Under the pieces are notes generated by a model. The model saw nothing but the letters and a program-made list of their open reading frames with translations. It was not told the DNA's origin and did not search any database. A stretch of DNA of 22,768 nt from an uncultured Lachnospiraceae bacterium (GTDB lineage: Bacteria > Bacillota > Clostridia > Lachnospirales > Lachnospiraceae): positions 1 through 22,768 of the forward strand of contig CALDLG010000083.1 of assembly GCA_937910785.1 (NCBI GenBank). Reading direction: 5' to 3'. The position numbers and the translations under genes were made by a program. Positions 1 to 6,238 of this stretch are shown one piece after another; positions within the stretch are counted from its first letter, which is position 1; each line of letters opens with the position of its first letter.

Positions 1-132
1 GCGAGATACAGGATGTAAGGAGCGAACTGCGGAGCGAGATACAGGATGTAAGGAGCGAACTGCGGAGCGAGATACAGGATGTAAGGAGTGAACTGCAGGA
101 CGAGATACAGAGTGTAAGGAGCGAACTGCAGA
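1..132 (+). repeat. Four tandem 33-bp repeats (11 codons each)
   Basis: Units lie at 1-33, 34-66, 67-99 and 100-132. The first two are identical. The third differs by a C-to-T change and near its end, and the fourth has GGAT replaced by an AGTG-type variant. The 33-bp length keeps frame, so copy-number change would lengthen or shorten the coiled coil by whole hendecads. The array may continue left of the window. Confidence 0.9.
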
Positions 133-347
133 AGGTGGAACAGAACCTGAAAAAAGAAATACACCTGTTAAAGCTGTGTCAGGAAAATTTGATTCTTCCC
201 CGGCTCAATACGATTGAGTCCTGTTACAGCGATACCTATCGTCGTTACAGAGATGATGCCGACCGGATAGAAGCCGTCTCCGCCGATGTGGATATTATGA
301 AAAAAGTGATTACGGAACATAGCCAGAAGTTTCAGATGCTGGCATAA
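3..347 (+). CDS. Coiled-coil protein, 3' end only (partial at window edge)
   Basis: An open frame enters from the left edge (codons begin at base 3) and ends with TAA at 345-347. The visible N-terminal part is an 11-residue repeat of the form EIQDVRSELRS. Hydrophobic residues recur with hendecad spacing, as expected for a coiled coil. The non-repeated C-terminal part contains NLILPRLNTIESCYSDTYRRY and then an acidic helix ending in EHSQKFQMLA. This tail resembles a family of uncharacterised clostridial coiled-coil proteins that I know only as hypothetical proteins. A GTG at 135 could start a 70-residue product, but the frame is open through the repeats to the window edge, so an internal start is unlikely. 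The gene converges on the recombinase, with 33 bp between their ends. The function is unknown. Confidence 0.75.
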   Translation, partial: EIQDVRSELRSEIQDVRSELRSEIQDVRSELQDEIQSVRSELQKVEQNLKKEIHLLKLCQENLILPRLNTIESCYSDTYRRYRDDADRIEAVSADVDIMKKVITEHSQKFQMLA

Positions 348-380
348 TATTTGTTTTCTTTACGATTCGACTCATCTATA

Positions 381-1937
381 TTAATCTTTGTGGTCATCAG
401 AGAAACGGTAGAGCACTTTTATTCTGTGGTCTTCATAAACTTTGATTTCATGGAGCATGGCAGTCACGATTTCTCTGTCCAGTTGTTCTATTTCGTGGTG
501 TGTGATAAGATGCTGAATCCAGGGGGTATCTCCGGAATCAGTCGATTGACGCGCAGCTTCCTTTTTATCCAGATTTGCAAGCTGTTTTACAAGCAATTCT
601 TCTTTGCGCGTATAATCCTGTCTGTAAGCGGTAAATTCTTCTTTGGAGAGCAGTTCTTCCCGGTAATCTTCATAAACCGCTTTTTTTAATTTTCTGATTC
701 GTTCAAGCTCCAGACTGATTCTTTTTTTCTCGGGCTCGTGTCTGTGTATTGTGACGGAATCAGCTGCTGTTCGTGCAGCAATGATTTTATCCAGATCGCT
801 CATAGAATGCAGAATCGCATTCAGATCTTCCAAAAGGATATGTTCTAACACCCCATATGTTATTTTGTGGGGAGTGCAGGACTGACGGCCGGAGCGTACA
901 TAGCTTCCGCAATAATAATATACGCCGGATGTACCGGTCTTTTTGACGAGCGCCCGGCCGCAGTTGCCGCACTTTAAAAAGCCTGCGAGGACGGACGGAT
1001 TGGACGTCAGATCAAGATTTCTTGTTCGGCGGTTCAGCAGGTCCTGCGTTTTGAGCCAGGTATCCATGTCGATGATGGCGTCGTGAGTGCCCTGTACGAC
1101 GACCCAGTCTTTTTTTTCTCTGGTTTGGGCTTTCCCTCTCATGTGCTGGATTTTTCGGCCCTGAACCATATTTCCGATATATAATTCATTTTGCAGAATG
1201 CGGCTGACGGTGGAGTAACTCCAGAAGGACGGCATATCCGTTCGGAAAGCATTCCGGTAATGTTCCCCGTTCGCACTCTTGTAGGCGGAAGGACAGAGGA
1301 TCCCTTCCTGATTCAGGATGCCTGCAATACGAAGTTTGCCATATCCTTTGTTATAGAGATCAAAAATTCTGCGCACAACGTCAGCCGCATATTCGTCTAT
1401 GACCAGTTTGTTTTTATCGGAAGAGGATTTTCGGTAACCGTAGGAAGCGAAAGCGCCGATAAATTCCCCGGCCTGTTGTCTGGTTCGAATGGAAGCATGG
1501 ATTTTCCGGGAGATATCCCGCGCATACTGCTCGTTGAAAATATTTTTAATCGGCAGGAGCATATCGTAGGCCCTTGTAAAGCTGTCAATATAGTCTGTGA
1601 CGGAAATGAACCGGACATTCCGCTCCGGAAAATATCGTTCCAGATACCGGCCCGTTTCGATATAATCGCGTCCGAAGCGGGACAGGTCTTTTACGATGAC
1701 GCAGTTTACCTTCTCATTCTCGATATCGTCTATCATCCGTCGGAAAGCGGGGCGGTTATAATTGGTTCCGGTAAAACCGTCGTCGATATAAATATCATAG
1801 AGCGTGAAGTTTTCCTGTTCGCTGATGTAATCGGCAAGAAGTTTTTTTTGATTGCCGATGCTGTCGCTTTCCGCTTTGTCGCCGTCTTCTCTGGATAGCC
1901 TGATATATTCCGCCACATAAAAATTCATCTGATTCAT
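381..1937 (-). CDS. Large serine recombinase (resolvase, recombinase and zinc-ribbon domains)
   Basis: This 518-residue protein is a site-specific DNA recombinase of the large serine class, which acts through a phosphoserine-DNA intermediate. The resolvase domain starts with YIRLSRED, where Ser15 is the expected nucleophile, followed by SIGNQ and VKDLSRFGRDYIETGRYLE. The Recombinase domain covers about residues 165-290 (YGYRKSS to ILQNELYIGNMVQGR). A zinc ribbon follows (GFLKCGNCGRALV, then YYCGS and SCTPHKI), and the C-terminus is a coiled coil. The frame is open 70 codons further upstream, but that stretch is unlike the family and contains an overlapping small ORF in another frame. I therefore start at the ATG reading MNQMNF; the ATG three codons later is also possible. 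The start overlaps the stop of the small ORF (TTATGA), implying translational coupling. It could mobilise an adjacent element, but I could not identify att sites. Confidence 0.9.
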   Translation of the reverse strand: MNQMNFYVAEYIRLSREDGDKAESDSIGNQKKLLADYISEQENFTLYDIYIDDGFTGTNYNRPAFRRMIDDIENEKVNCVIVKDLSRFGRDYIETGRYLERYFPERNVRFISVTDYIDSFTRAYDMLLPIKNIFNEQYARDISRKIHASIRTRQQAGEFIGAFASYGYRKSSSDKNKLVIDEYAADVVRRIFDLYNKGYGKLRIAGILNQEGILCPSAYKSANGEHYRNAFRTDMPSFWSYSTVSRILQNELYIGNMVQGRKIQHMRGKAQTREKKDWVVVQGTHDAIIDMDTWLKTQDLLNRRTRNLDLTSNPSVLAGFLKCGNCGRALVKKTGTSGVYYYCGSYVRSGRQSCTPHKITYGVLEHILLEDLNAILHSMSDLDKIIAARTAADSVTIHRHEPEKKRISLELERIRKLKKAVYEDYREELLSKEEFTAYRQDYTRKEELLVKQLANLDKKEAARQSTDSGDTPWIQHLITHHEIEQLDREIVTAMLHEIKVYEDHRIKVLYRFSDDHKD

Positions 1938-2083
1938 AACGTTTCCGTTTCCCGGCGTGCGGTGGAAGGAAAATGTGTCCGGAGAATCCGGACAAGGAGT
2001 TCTCTGACAGTGATGCTGCCCAGAAATTCTCTTTCGATTATGTATTCCGTATAGTCTGTTGTTTTCTGCTCTTTCGGTTGCAT
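1934..2083 (-). CDS. 49-aa ORF translationally coupled to the recombinase
   Basis: On the minus strand an ATG at 2083 begins a 49-codon frame: MQPKEQKTTDYTEYIIEREF, then a segment containing SITVRELLVRILR, ending ARRETETL. A GGGAAG Shine-Dalgarno lies about 8 nt upstream. The TGA stop (complement of 1934-1936) overlaps the ATG of the recombinase by two bases, a classic coupling arrangement. The predicted peptide is small, mostly helical and highly charged, with an amphipathic central helix. I do not recognise a named domain. Possible roles are a recombinase accessory or directionality factor, or simply a leader controlling recombinase translation; both are inference. It was too short for a 60-residue cutoff and overlaps the unlikely N-terminal extension of the recombinase. 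Confidence 0.55.
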   Translation of the reverse strand: MQPKEQKTTDYTEYIIEREFLGSITVRELLVRILRTHFPSTARRETETL

Positions 2084-2181
2084 GTACGCGCTTCCCGGTC
2101 TGCGGTTCTTTGTAATAATATACGTCGGACGAGGCGGGAGTATGCATTACAAAAAGATTTATAAAAAATGGAAATTTGCAG

Positions 2182-2210
2182 TTGACAGAGCTCGTGTGTT
2201 AGTATATTAT
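2182..2210 (+). promoter_or_regulatory. Sigma-A-type promoter of the NAD salvage operon
   Basis: TTGACA at 2182-2187 and TATTAT at 2205-2210 are separated by exactly 17 nt, a near-consensus vegetative promoter. It lies 55 nt upstream of the pncA start codon and reads into the whole operon. Confidence 0.8.
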
Positions 2211-2221
2211 TGTTAATAATA
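2205..2221 (+). promoter_or_regulatory. Palindromic operator candidate over the pncA -10 box
   Basis: TATTATT (2205-2211) and AATAATA (2215-2221) form a perfect 7-bp inverted repeat around GTT. The left arm contains the -10 hexamer, so a protein bound here would block the promoter. A second, wider inverted pair (TGTTA at 2211-2215, TAACA at 2231-2235) overlaps it. With an NrtR gene downstream, NrtR is the natural candidate ligand; that link is inference. Confidence 0.5.
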
Positions 2222-2264
2222 AATAGATAATAACAAAAAAGAAATAAGAAAAAGGAGATGGAAA

Positions 2265-2795
2265 ATGATGAAAAAGGTATTGATCGTTGTGGATATGCAA
2301 AAGGATTTTATCGACGGAGCATTGGGAACGAAGGAGGCGCTCGCAATTGTGGAAAAGGCGGCGGCTGAAATCAGAAGATTTGAGGGAAAGATTTTTGTGA
2401 CGATGGATACTCACAGAAGCGATTATCTTAAGACGGCGGAAGGAAAGAAGCTTCCGGTTCCTCATTGTATCGAAGGGACAGATGGATGGTTTTTACATGA
2501 AAGAATAATGACATCATTGTCAGGAAAGGAATATACGGAGATCAAAAAGGGAACATTCGGTTCCGTTCATTTGGCAGAGGAAATTCGCGGGATCTGTAAC
2601 CCGAAGGAAATGGAAATCGAATGCTTCGGTCTTTGCACTGACATTTGTGTCGTTTCCAATGTGCTGTTGCTAAAAGCACATTTTCCGGAAGCAAAGATTA
2701 CGGTCCGGGCGGACTGCTGTGCAGGCGTTACGCCGGAAACGCATGAAGCGGCGCTGAAAACAATGGAAATGTGCCAGATCGATATCGTGGGCTGA
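2265..2795 (+). CDS. pncA: Nicotinamidase (isochorismatase-like cysteine hydrolase)
   Basis: This 176-residue protein hydrolyses nicotinamide to nicotinate and ammonia in the cytoplasm, by family assignment. The catalytic triad is visible: Asp10 in VVDMQKDF, Lys95 in EIKKGTFGS, and Cys128 in FGLCTDICVVSN. Metal ligands are expected at Asp48 and His50 (MDTHRSDY) and at His67 (PVPHCIEGTDGW). The length is typical of short bacterial PncA proteins. A Shine-Dalgarno AAAGGAGA at 2251-2258 precedes the ATG by about 6 nt; a second in-frame ATG follows immediately and would only remove one residue. It is the first gene of the operon, 32 bp ahead of the Prs-like gene. Other cysteine hydrolases share this fold, but the NAD context makes nicotinamide the probable substrate. 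Confidence 0.87.
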   Translation: MMKKVLIVVDMQKDFIDGALGTKEALAIVEKAAAEIRRFEGKIFVTMDTHRSDYLKTAEGKKLPVPHCIEGTDGWFLHERIMTSLSGKEYTEIKKGTFGSVHLAEEIRGICNPKEMEIECFGLCTDICVVSNVLLLKAHFPEAKITVRADCCAGVTPETHEAALKTMEMCQIDIVG

Positions 2796-2827
2796 GTCGA
2801 TCTGTAATGCGGACAGGAGGTATGAGG

Positions 2828-3643
2828 ATGATCAGAATTAATGAAAATGACGTGAATGTCAATAAATTTCCCGACGGAACGATTTTATTAAAAGAGCAGA
2901 TTCCGGGAGAATGCGAAAAGGAAAAACCGCAGCGGAAGGTGAAGCTGACCTGGCTGTTCGAGAGTAATGAAGAGCTGGTGACGCTGATCTATCTGGCAGG
3001 CCACCTCCGGGCGCATGGCATAACGGATTTGTCCCTCGATATGCCTTATATTCCCAATGCCCGTCAGGACAGGGTAAAAGGGGAGGAAGATGTTTTTACG
3101 CTGAAATATTTTGCGGAAGTCATTAATTGGCTGCATTTTGAATCCGTCACTGTTTTGGACCCGCATTCTTCGGTCAGTGAGGCGTTAATCGACAGGATAC
3201 AGGTGAAAACGCCGGAAACATTTATCCGGCAGGTCATGGAAAGAATCGGCGGAACGGAGAATCTGACGATGTTTTATCCCGACGAGGGAGCCTGTAAACG
3301 TTATTCCGGGATGTTTTGCATTCCCTATGCTTTCGGAATTAAGAGCCGGGACTGGAAAACAGGAGACATTCAGGGGCTGGAGGTATCCGGTATGACGGAC
3401 TGTATACGAGGCAGAAAGATTTTGATCATAGATGATATTTCCAGCAGAGGCGGCACGTTTTATTTCAGTGCACGAAAATTGAAAGAGCTTGGGGCGGGGG
3501 AGATTTATTTATATATTTCCCACTGCGAGAATTCCATTCTGGAGGGCGACGTTCTGACGAGCGGATTGATTCGGCGGGTTTTTACAACGAACAGTATATT
3601 TACGGGAAAGGATGAAAGAATCGAGGTGTTTGCTTATGAATAA
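2828..3643 (+). CDS. PRPP-synthetase-like protein (possible ADP-ribose pyrophosphokinase)
   Basis: This 271-residue protein belongs to the ribose-phosphate pyrophosphokinase superfamily, which transfers pyrophosphate from ATP to a ribose 5-phosphate C1. Landmarks in family order are FPDGT (residues 14-18, substrate region), NARQDR (77-82, the ATP-binding ARQDR motif), DPHSS (111-115, in place of the usual DLHxxQ), and LIIDDISSRGGTF (199-211, the PRPP/ribose phosphate loop). It is clearly shorter than housekeeping Prs (about 310-320 residues). The start is the ATG at 2828, 7 nt after AGGAGG; an ATG two codons upstream is too close to that site. It overlaps the NAMPT-like gene by 8 bp, implying coupled synthesis. 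It either supplies PRPP to that enzyme or, as in phage Adps, pyrophosphorylates ADP-ribose. Sequence alone does not decide. Confidence 0.82.
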   Translation: MIRINENDVNVNKFPDGTILLKEQIPGECEKEKPQRKVKLTWLFESNEELVTLIYLAGHLRAHGITDLSLDMPYIPNARQDRVKGEEDVFTLKYFAEVINWLHFESVTVLDPHSSVSEALIDRIQVKTPETFIRQVMERIGGTENLTMFYPDEGACKRYSGMFCIPYAFGIKSRDWKTGDIQGLEVSGMTDCIRGRKILIIDDISSRGGTFYFSARKLKELGAGEIYLYISHCENSILEGDVLTSGLIRRVFTTNSIFTGKDERIEVFAYE

Positions 3644-5105
3644 AACAAATCCGATGTTATTGATCGATTATTATAAGGCGGTGCACGCGGAGATGCTTCC
3701 GAAGGGGATGACGAAGTCCGTTTCATATTTTACGCCGAGAATGAGCAGGATTGACAGGTGGGATAAGGTGGTAATGTTCGGCTTGCAGGGATTGATCAGA
3801 ACGTACCTGATCGATTACTTTAACAGGGAATTTTTTAAAAGGCCCTTTGCGGAAGTCATTGCGGAGTATAAGCGGGTACTGGACAATACATTAGGGGAAA
3901 ATGCATATGGCATTGAAAAAATTGAGAAACTTCACAGGCTCGGTTATCTGCCTGTGGAAATCGTCGCGCTGCCTGAAGGAATGAGAGTTCCGGTCCATGT
4001 GCCGATGTTTGGCATAACCAATACCCATCCCGATTTCTCATGGCTTCCGCAGGCGCTGGAAAGCCTGATTTCCGCGGAAAGCTGGCATCCGATGATTGCC
4101 GCAACAGTGGGCTATACTTATCGGGAAATCGTGAATCAGTATTATGATCTGACCTGTGACGACGGACTCGACAGAGCAAGGGCGCTTGGCGCATTTGATT
4201 TCAGAGGGGAAGAATGTACCGAATCGGCTGTGAAAGCAGGAGCAGGCTGGTGCCTTTCTTTTCTGAATACGGCGACGGTTCCGGTGGTTCCTTATCTGGA
4301 ACAGATGTATTGCTGTGACTGCACAAGGGAGCCGGTCGCATTCGGAAGTCCGAGTACGGAGCATGCTGTCATGTGCAGTAATTTTGCAGTGGATGGCGAT
4401 GAGATCACGCTGCTTCGCAGACTACTTACTGAGATTTATCCGAATACGAGTTTTTCGGCAGTATTGGATTCTTACGATTATTGGAATGTAATCGATACAA
4501 TACTGCCACAGTTAAAAAAAGAAATTCTGGAGCATAACGGCTGTCTGCTGGTGCGCGGTGATTCCGGCGATTGTGTATCGGTGGTGACGAAGACGGTTTT
4601 TAAGCTGTGGGAAGAATTTGGAGGGTCTGTGAACAGCAAGGGCTATAAGGTTTTGAATCCTCATGTCAAAGCGATTTATGGAGATTCCATTACCGTACAG
4701 CGGTGCGAACAGATCTACCGGATTCTGATGGAAAACGGCTTTGCCTGTTCCAATGTGGCGCTCGGAGTCGGTTCATTTTCCTTCCAGTGCATTGAGGAAA
4801 ATGGTATTTTAAAGCCCTTTACAAGAGATACCTTCAGTTCCTGCATCAAGGCGACGTATTGTGAGATTGACGGCAGGCCGTATCCGATCTTTAAAGACCC
4901 GAAAGACGGCGGGTTCAAGAAGTCCCAGAAAGGCTGCTGCAGCGTATTTGAAGAAAATGGAGAACTGCGGTATCGGGATGGGCTTACCTGGCAGGAAACG
5001 TCTGATGGAGATAATCTTCTGCAGACCGTTTTCAAGGACGGTATTTTGGTCAGAGAGCAGTCATTACAGGAAATCCGCGGCAGACTTCACAATGGTGCGT
5101 TTTAA
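3636..5105 (+). CDS. nadV: Nicotinamide phosphoribosyltransferase-like protein (NAMPT/NadV or Namat)
   Basis: This 489-residue protein matches the NAMPT family in length and order of motifs. By family it joins nicotinamide to PRPP to give NMN. The N-terminus reads NPMLLIDYYKAVHAEMLPKG, then SYFTPR and a GLQG helix (49-52). FDFRGEECTES (187-197) corresponds to the nicotinamide-site region of the human enzyme. TEHAVM contains His243, aligned with the catalytic His247 of human NAMPT. VLDSYDYW (277-284) and RGDSGD (307-312) match the PRPP-binding strands, with a Gly where many homologues have Pro. The start at 3636 has GAGGTG 7 nt upstream and overlaps the Prs-like stop. In phage NARP1 the equivalent enzyme (Namat) uses ADP-ribose pyrophosphate and makes NAD+ directly, so the donor substrate is uncertain here. 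Confidence 0.87.
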   Translation: MNKTNPMLLIDYYKAVHAEMLPKGMTKSVSYFTPRMSRIDRWDKVVMFGLQGLIRTYLIDYFNREFFKRPFAEVIAEYKRVLDNTLGENAYGIEKIEKLHRLGYLPVEIVALPEGMRVPVHVPMFGITNTHPDFSWLPQALESLISAESWHPMIAATVGYTYREIVNQYYDLTCDDGLDRARALGAFDFRGEECTESAVKAGAGWCLSFLNTATVPVVPYLEQMYCCDCTREPVAFGSPSTEHAVMCSNFAVDGDEITLLRRLLTEIYPNTSFSAVLDSYDYWNVIDTILPQLKKEILEHNGCLLVRGDSGDCVSVVTKTVFKLWEEFGGSVNSKGYKVLNPHVKAIYGDSITVQRCEQIYRILMENGFACSNVALGVGSFSFQCIEENGILKPFTRDTFSSCIKATYCEIDGRPYPIFKDPKDGGFKKSQKGCCSVFEENGELRYRDGLTWQETSDGDNLLQTVFKDGILVREQSLQEIRGRLHNGAF

Positions 5106-5164
5106 AGACTGATTGAAGGCATGGGATTTGGAAGATAGAAGGAAATTTTTATGATGAGCAAAGC

Positions 5165-5180
5165 GTCTGCAAGGGCAGAC
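5165..5180 (+). other. Small hairpin just ahead of nadE
   Basis: GTCTGC (5165-5170) and GCAGAC (5175-5180) form a 6-bp stem with an AAGG loop, ending 4 nt before the nadE Shine-Dalgarno. It has no U-tract, so it is not a terminator. It might modulate nadE translation or mark a processing site, but a stem this short could also occur by chance. Confidence 0.35.
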
Positions 5181-5194
5181 AGATGGAGGGAATT

Positions 5195-5932
5195 ATGCAG
5201 GAATTTCAGGCGATGGAGGTCAAGAACAAGTGTGTGGAGTGGATTAGAAATTTTTTCGAAGAGAATGGAAAAGGCTGCAACTGCATCATCGGAATTTCAG
5301 GAGGGAAGGACAGCTCTGTCGTGGCGGCTCTCTGTGTGGAGGCGCTCGGAAAAGACCGGGTGATCGGCGTTCTCATGCCTGATGGGAAACAGCCGGATAT
5401 TGACATGGCGGAAAAACTGGTGAAATTTCTGGGAATCGCCGGGATGACCGTGAACATTGCGCCGGTCGTCCGGACGGTAACGCAGGGTGTGCAGGATGCG
5501 ATTGCGAAAGACATAAGCGTGCAGGCGGCGGTGAATCTGCCGGCGCGCCTCCGCATGGCAGTTTTGTATGCGGTTTCGCAGTCAGAAAACGGAAGGGTGG
5601 CGAATACCTGTAACCTTTCGGAAGACTGGGTCGGGTATTCTACACGTTATGGGGACAGCGTCGGTGATTTCAGTCCGCTTTCCGATCTGACGGTTACGGA
5701 AGTGAAGCTGATTGGACGGGCGGCGGGGCTTCCCGCGGAATTCATCGAAAAAACGCCTTCCGACGGACTTTGTGGAAAAAGTGACGAAGATCAGCTGGGA
5801 TTTACTTATGAAGTATTGGACAGATATATTCGTACCGGAAAAATAGAAGATGCTGCAGTCAAAGAAAGAATCGACGGACTGCATGCCAGGAATCTGTTCA
5901 AACTGCGGTTGATGCCGAAGTTTACACTCTGA
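5195..5932 (+). CDS. nadE: NH3-dependent NAD+ synthetase
   Basis: This 245-residue cytoplasmic enzyme amidates nicotinate adenine dinucleotide to NAD+ using ATP and ammonia. The PP-loop ATP pyrophosphatase motif SGGKDSS is at residues 35-41, followed by CVEALG. NLPARLRMAVLYAVSQ and GRVANTCNLSEDWVGYSTRYGD form the substrate-binding core, and KTPSDGLCGKSDEDQLG (about 187-203) is the mobile loop typical of the family. There is no glutaminase domain, so ammonia is the nitrogen source. The chosen ATG at 5195 has GGAGGG 4-5 nt upstream; the in-frame ATG at 5183 would add four residues and has a poorer site. It lies 89 bp after the NAMPT-like gene, with a small hairpin in the gap. Confidence 0.93.
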   Translation: MQEFQAMEVKNKCVEWIRNFFEENGKGCNCIIGISGGKDSSVVAALCVEALGKDRVIGVLMPDGKQPDIDMAEKLVKFLGIAGMTVNIAPVVRTVTQGVQDAIAKDISVQAAVNLPARLRMAVLYAVSQSENGRVANTCNLSEDWVGYSTRYGDSVGDFSPLSDLTVTEVKLIGRAAGLPAEFIEKTPSDGLCGKSDEDQLGFTYEVLDRYIRTGKIEDAAVKERIDGLHARNLFKLRLMPKFTL

Positions 5933-5946
5933 AAGAGACGGGCAGC

Positions 5947-6125
5947 TCAGCCTCCGGACAGGGGTGGCACAGCATAGAATTCCTTTGGCGGCACGCTTTC
6001 GCTCTGTGAAAAGACGCAGCGGTACTAAGCTCAAAAGCGGCAAAGCCGCATTTTCGCTAAGGACCGGCGCTTTTCAAGGGCCTTCAAAGGAATTCTATGC
6101 TGTGCCGCCCCTGTCCGGAGGCTGA
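5947..6125. repeat. 179-bp palindromic element with nested hairpins
   Basis: Arms at 5947-5987 and 6085-6125 are 41 bp each and complementary at 40 positions; the single mismatch would be a G-U wobble in RNA. The 97-bp centre folds further: GAAAAG-CGC (6008-6017, with a one-base bulge) with GCGCTTTTC (6067-6075), CGGT (6020-6023) with ACCG (6063-6066), AGC (6028-6030) with GCT (6056-6058), and the tip GCGGC-AAA-GCCGC (6037-6049) extended by an AAAA/TTTT pair. No coding frame fits. Neither side has a U-tract, and no target-site duplication was seen. It fills most of the 306-bp gap between nadE and nrtR. The likeliest reading is a dispersed structured repeat or MITE-like palindrome, or alternatively a folded RNA. 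No second copy was noticed in this window. Confidence 0.85.
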
Positions 6126-6158
6126 ATCACTGTAAGGATACGACCTGCCCGATTGCAT

Positions 6159-6187
6159 TTGTCAAAGAACGGAATAAGAAGTATAAT
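6159..6187 (+). promoter_or_regulatory. Promoter of nrtR
   Basis: TTGTCA (6159-6164) and a consensus TATAAT (6182-6187) are spaced by 17 nt, about 52 nt upstream of the nrtR start and just after the palindromic element. It gives nrtR its own transcription, independent of the NAD operon. Confidence 0.72.
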
Positions 6188-6201
6188 GATAACAGATTAT
6201 A
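6182..6201 (+). promoter_or_regulatory. Possible autoregulatory operator at the nrtR promoter
   Basis: TATAAT (6182-6187) and ATTATA (6196-6201) form an inverted repeat spanning the -10 box. The stretch ATGATAACAGA (6186-6196) resembles ATAATAACAAA (2227-2237) downstream of the pncA promoter, so the two promoters may share a regulator. The sequences are A/T rich, so chance similarity is a real risk. Confidence 0.35.
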
Positions 6202-6238
6202 TCGGTGTTCCGGTTTTGATAAACGGAGGAAAATGTGC

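Noticed and set aside
1..132. CRISPR array at the left edge
   Set aside because: The 33-bp units are contiguous without spacers and are translated in frame as a coiled coil.
1191..1898. 235-residue plus-strand open frame opposite the recombinase
   Set aside because: It lies wholly antisense to a clear recombinase, matches no family and has no ribosome site; it is a coding shadow.
1938..2147. N-terminal 70-codon extension of the serine recombinase frame
   Set aside because: It does not resemble any recombinase N-terminus, and it overlaps a better-supported small ORF that is coupled to the MNQMNF start.
5151..5363. 70-residue frame with an AAGGAA site overlapping the 5' end of nadE
   Set aside because: Most of it is nadE read in another frame with an arginine/serine-biased composition; at most it could be a leader, with no evidence.
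5947..6125. Palindrome as an ordinary Rho-independent terminator
   Set aside because: There is no T-run on either side, and the stem is many times longer than a terminator.
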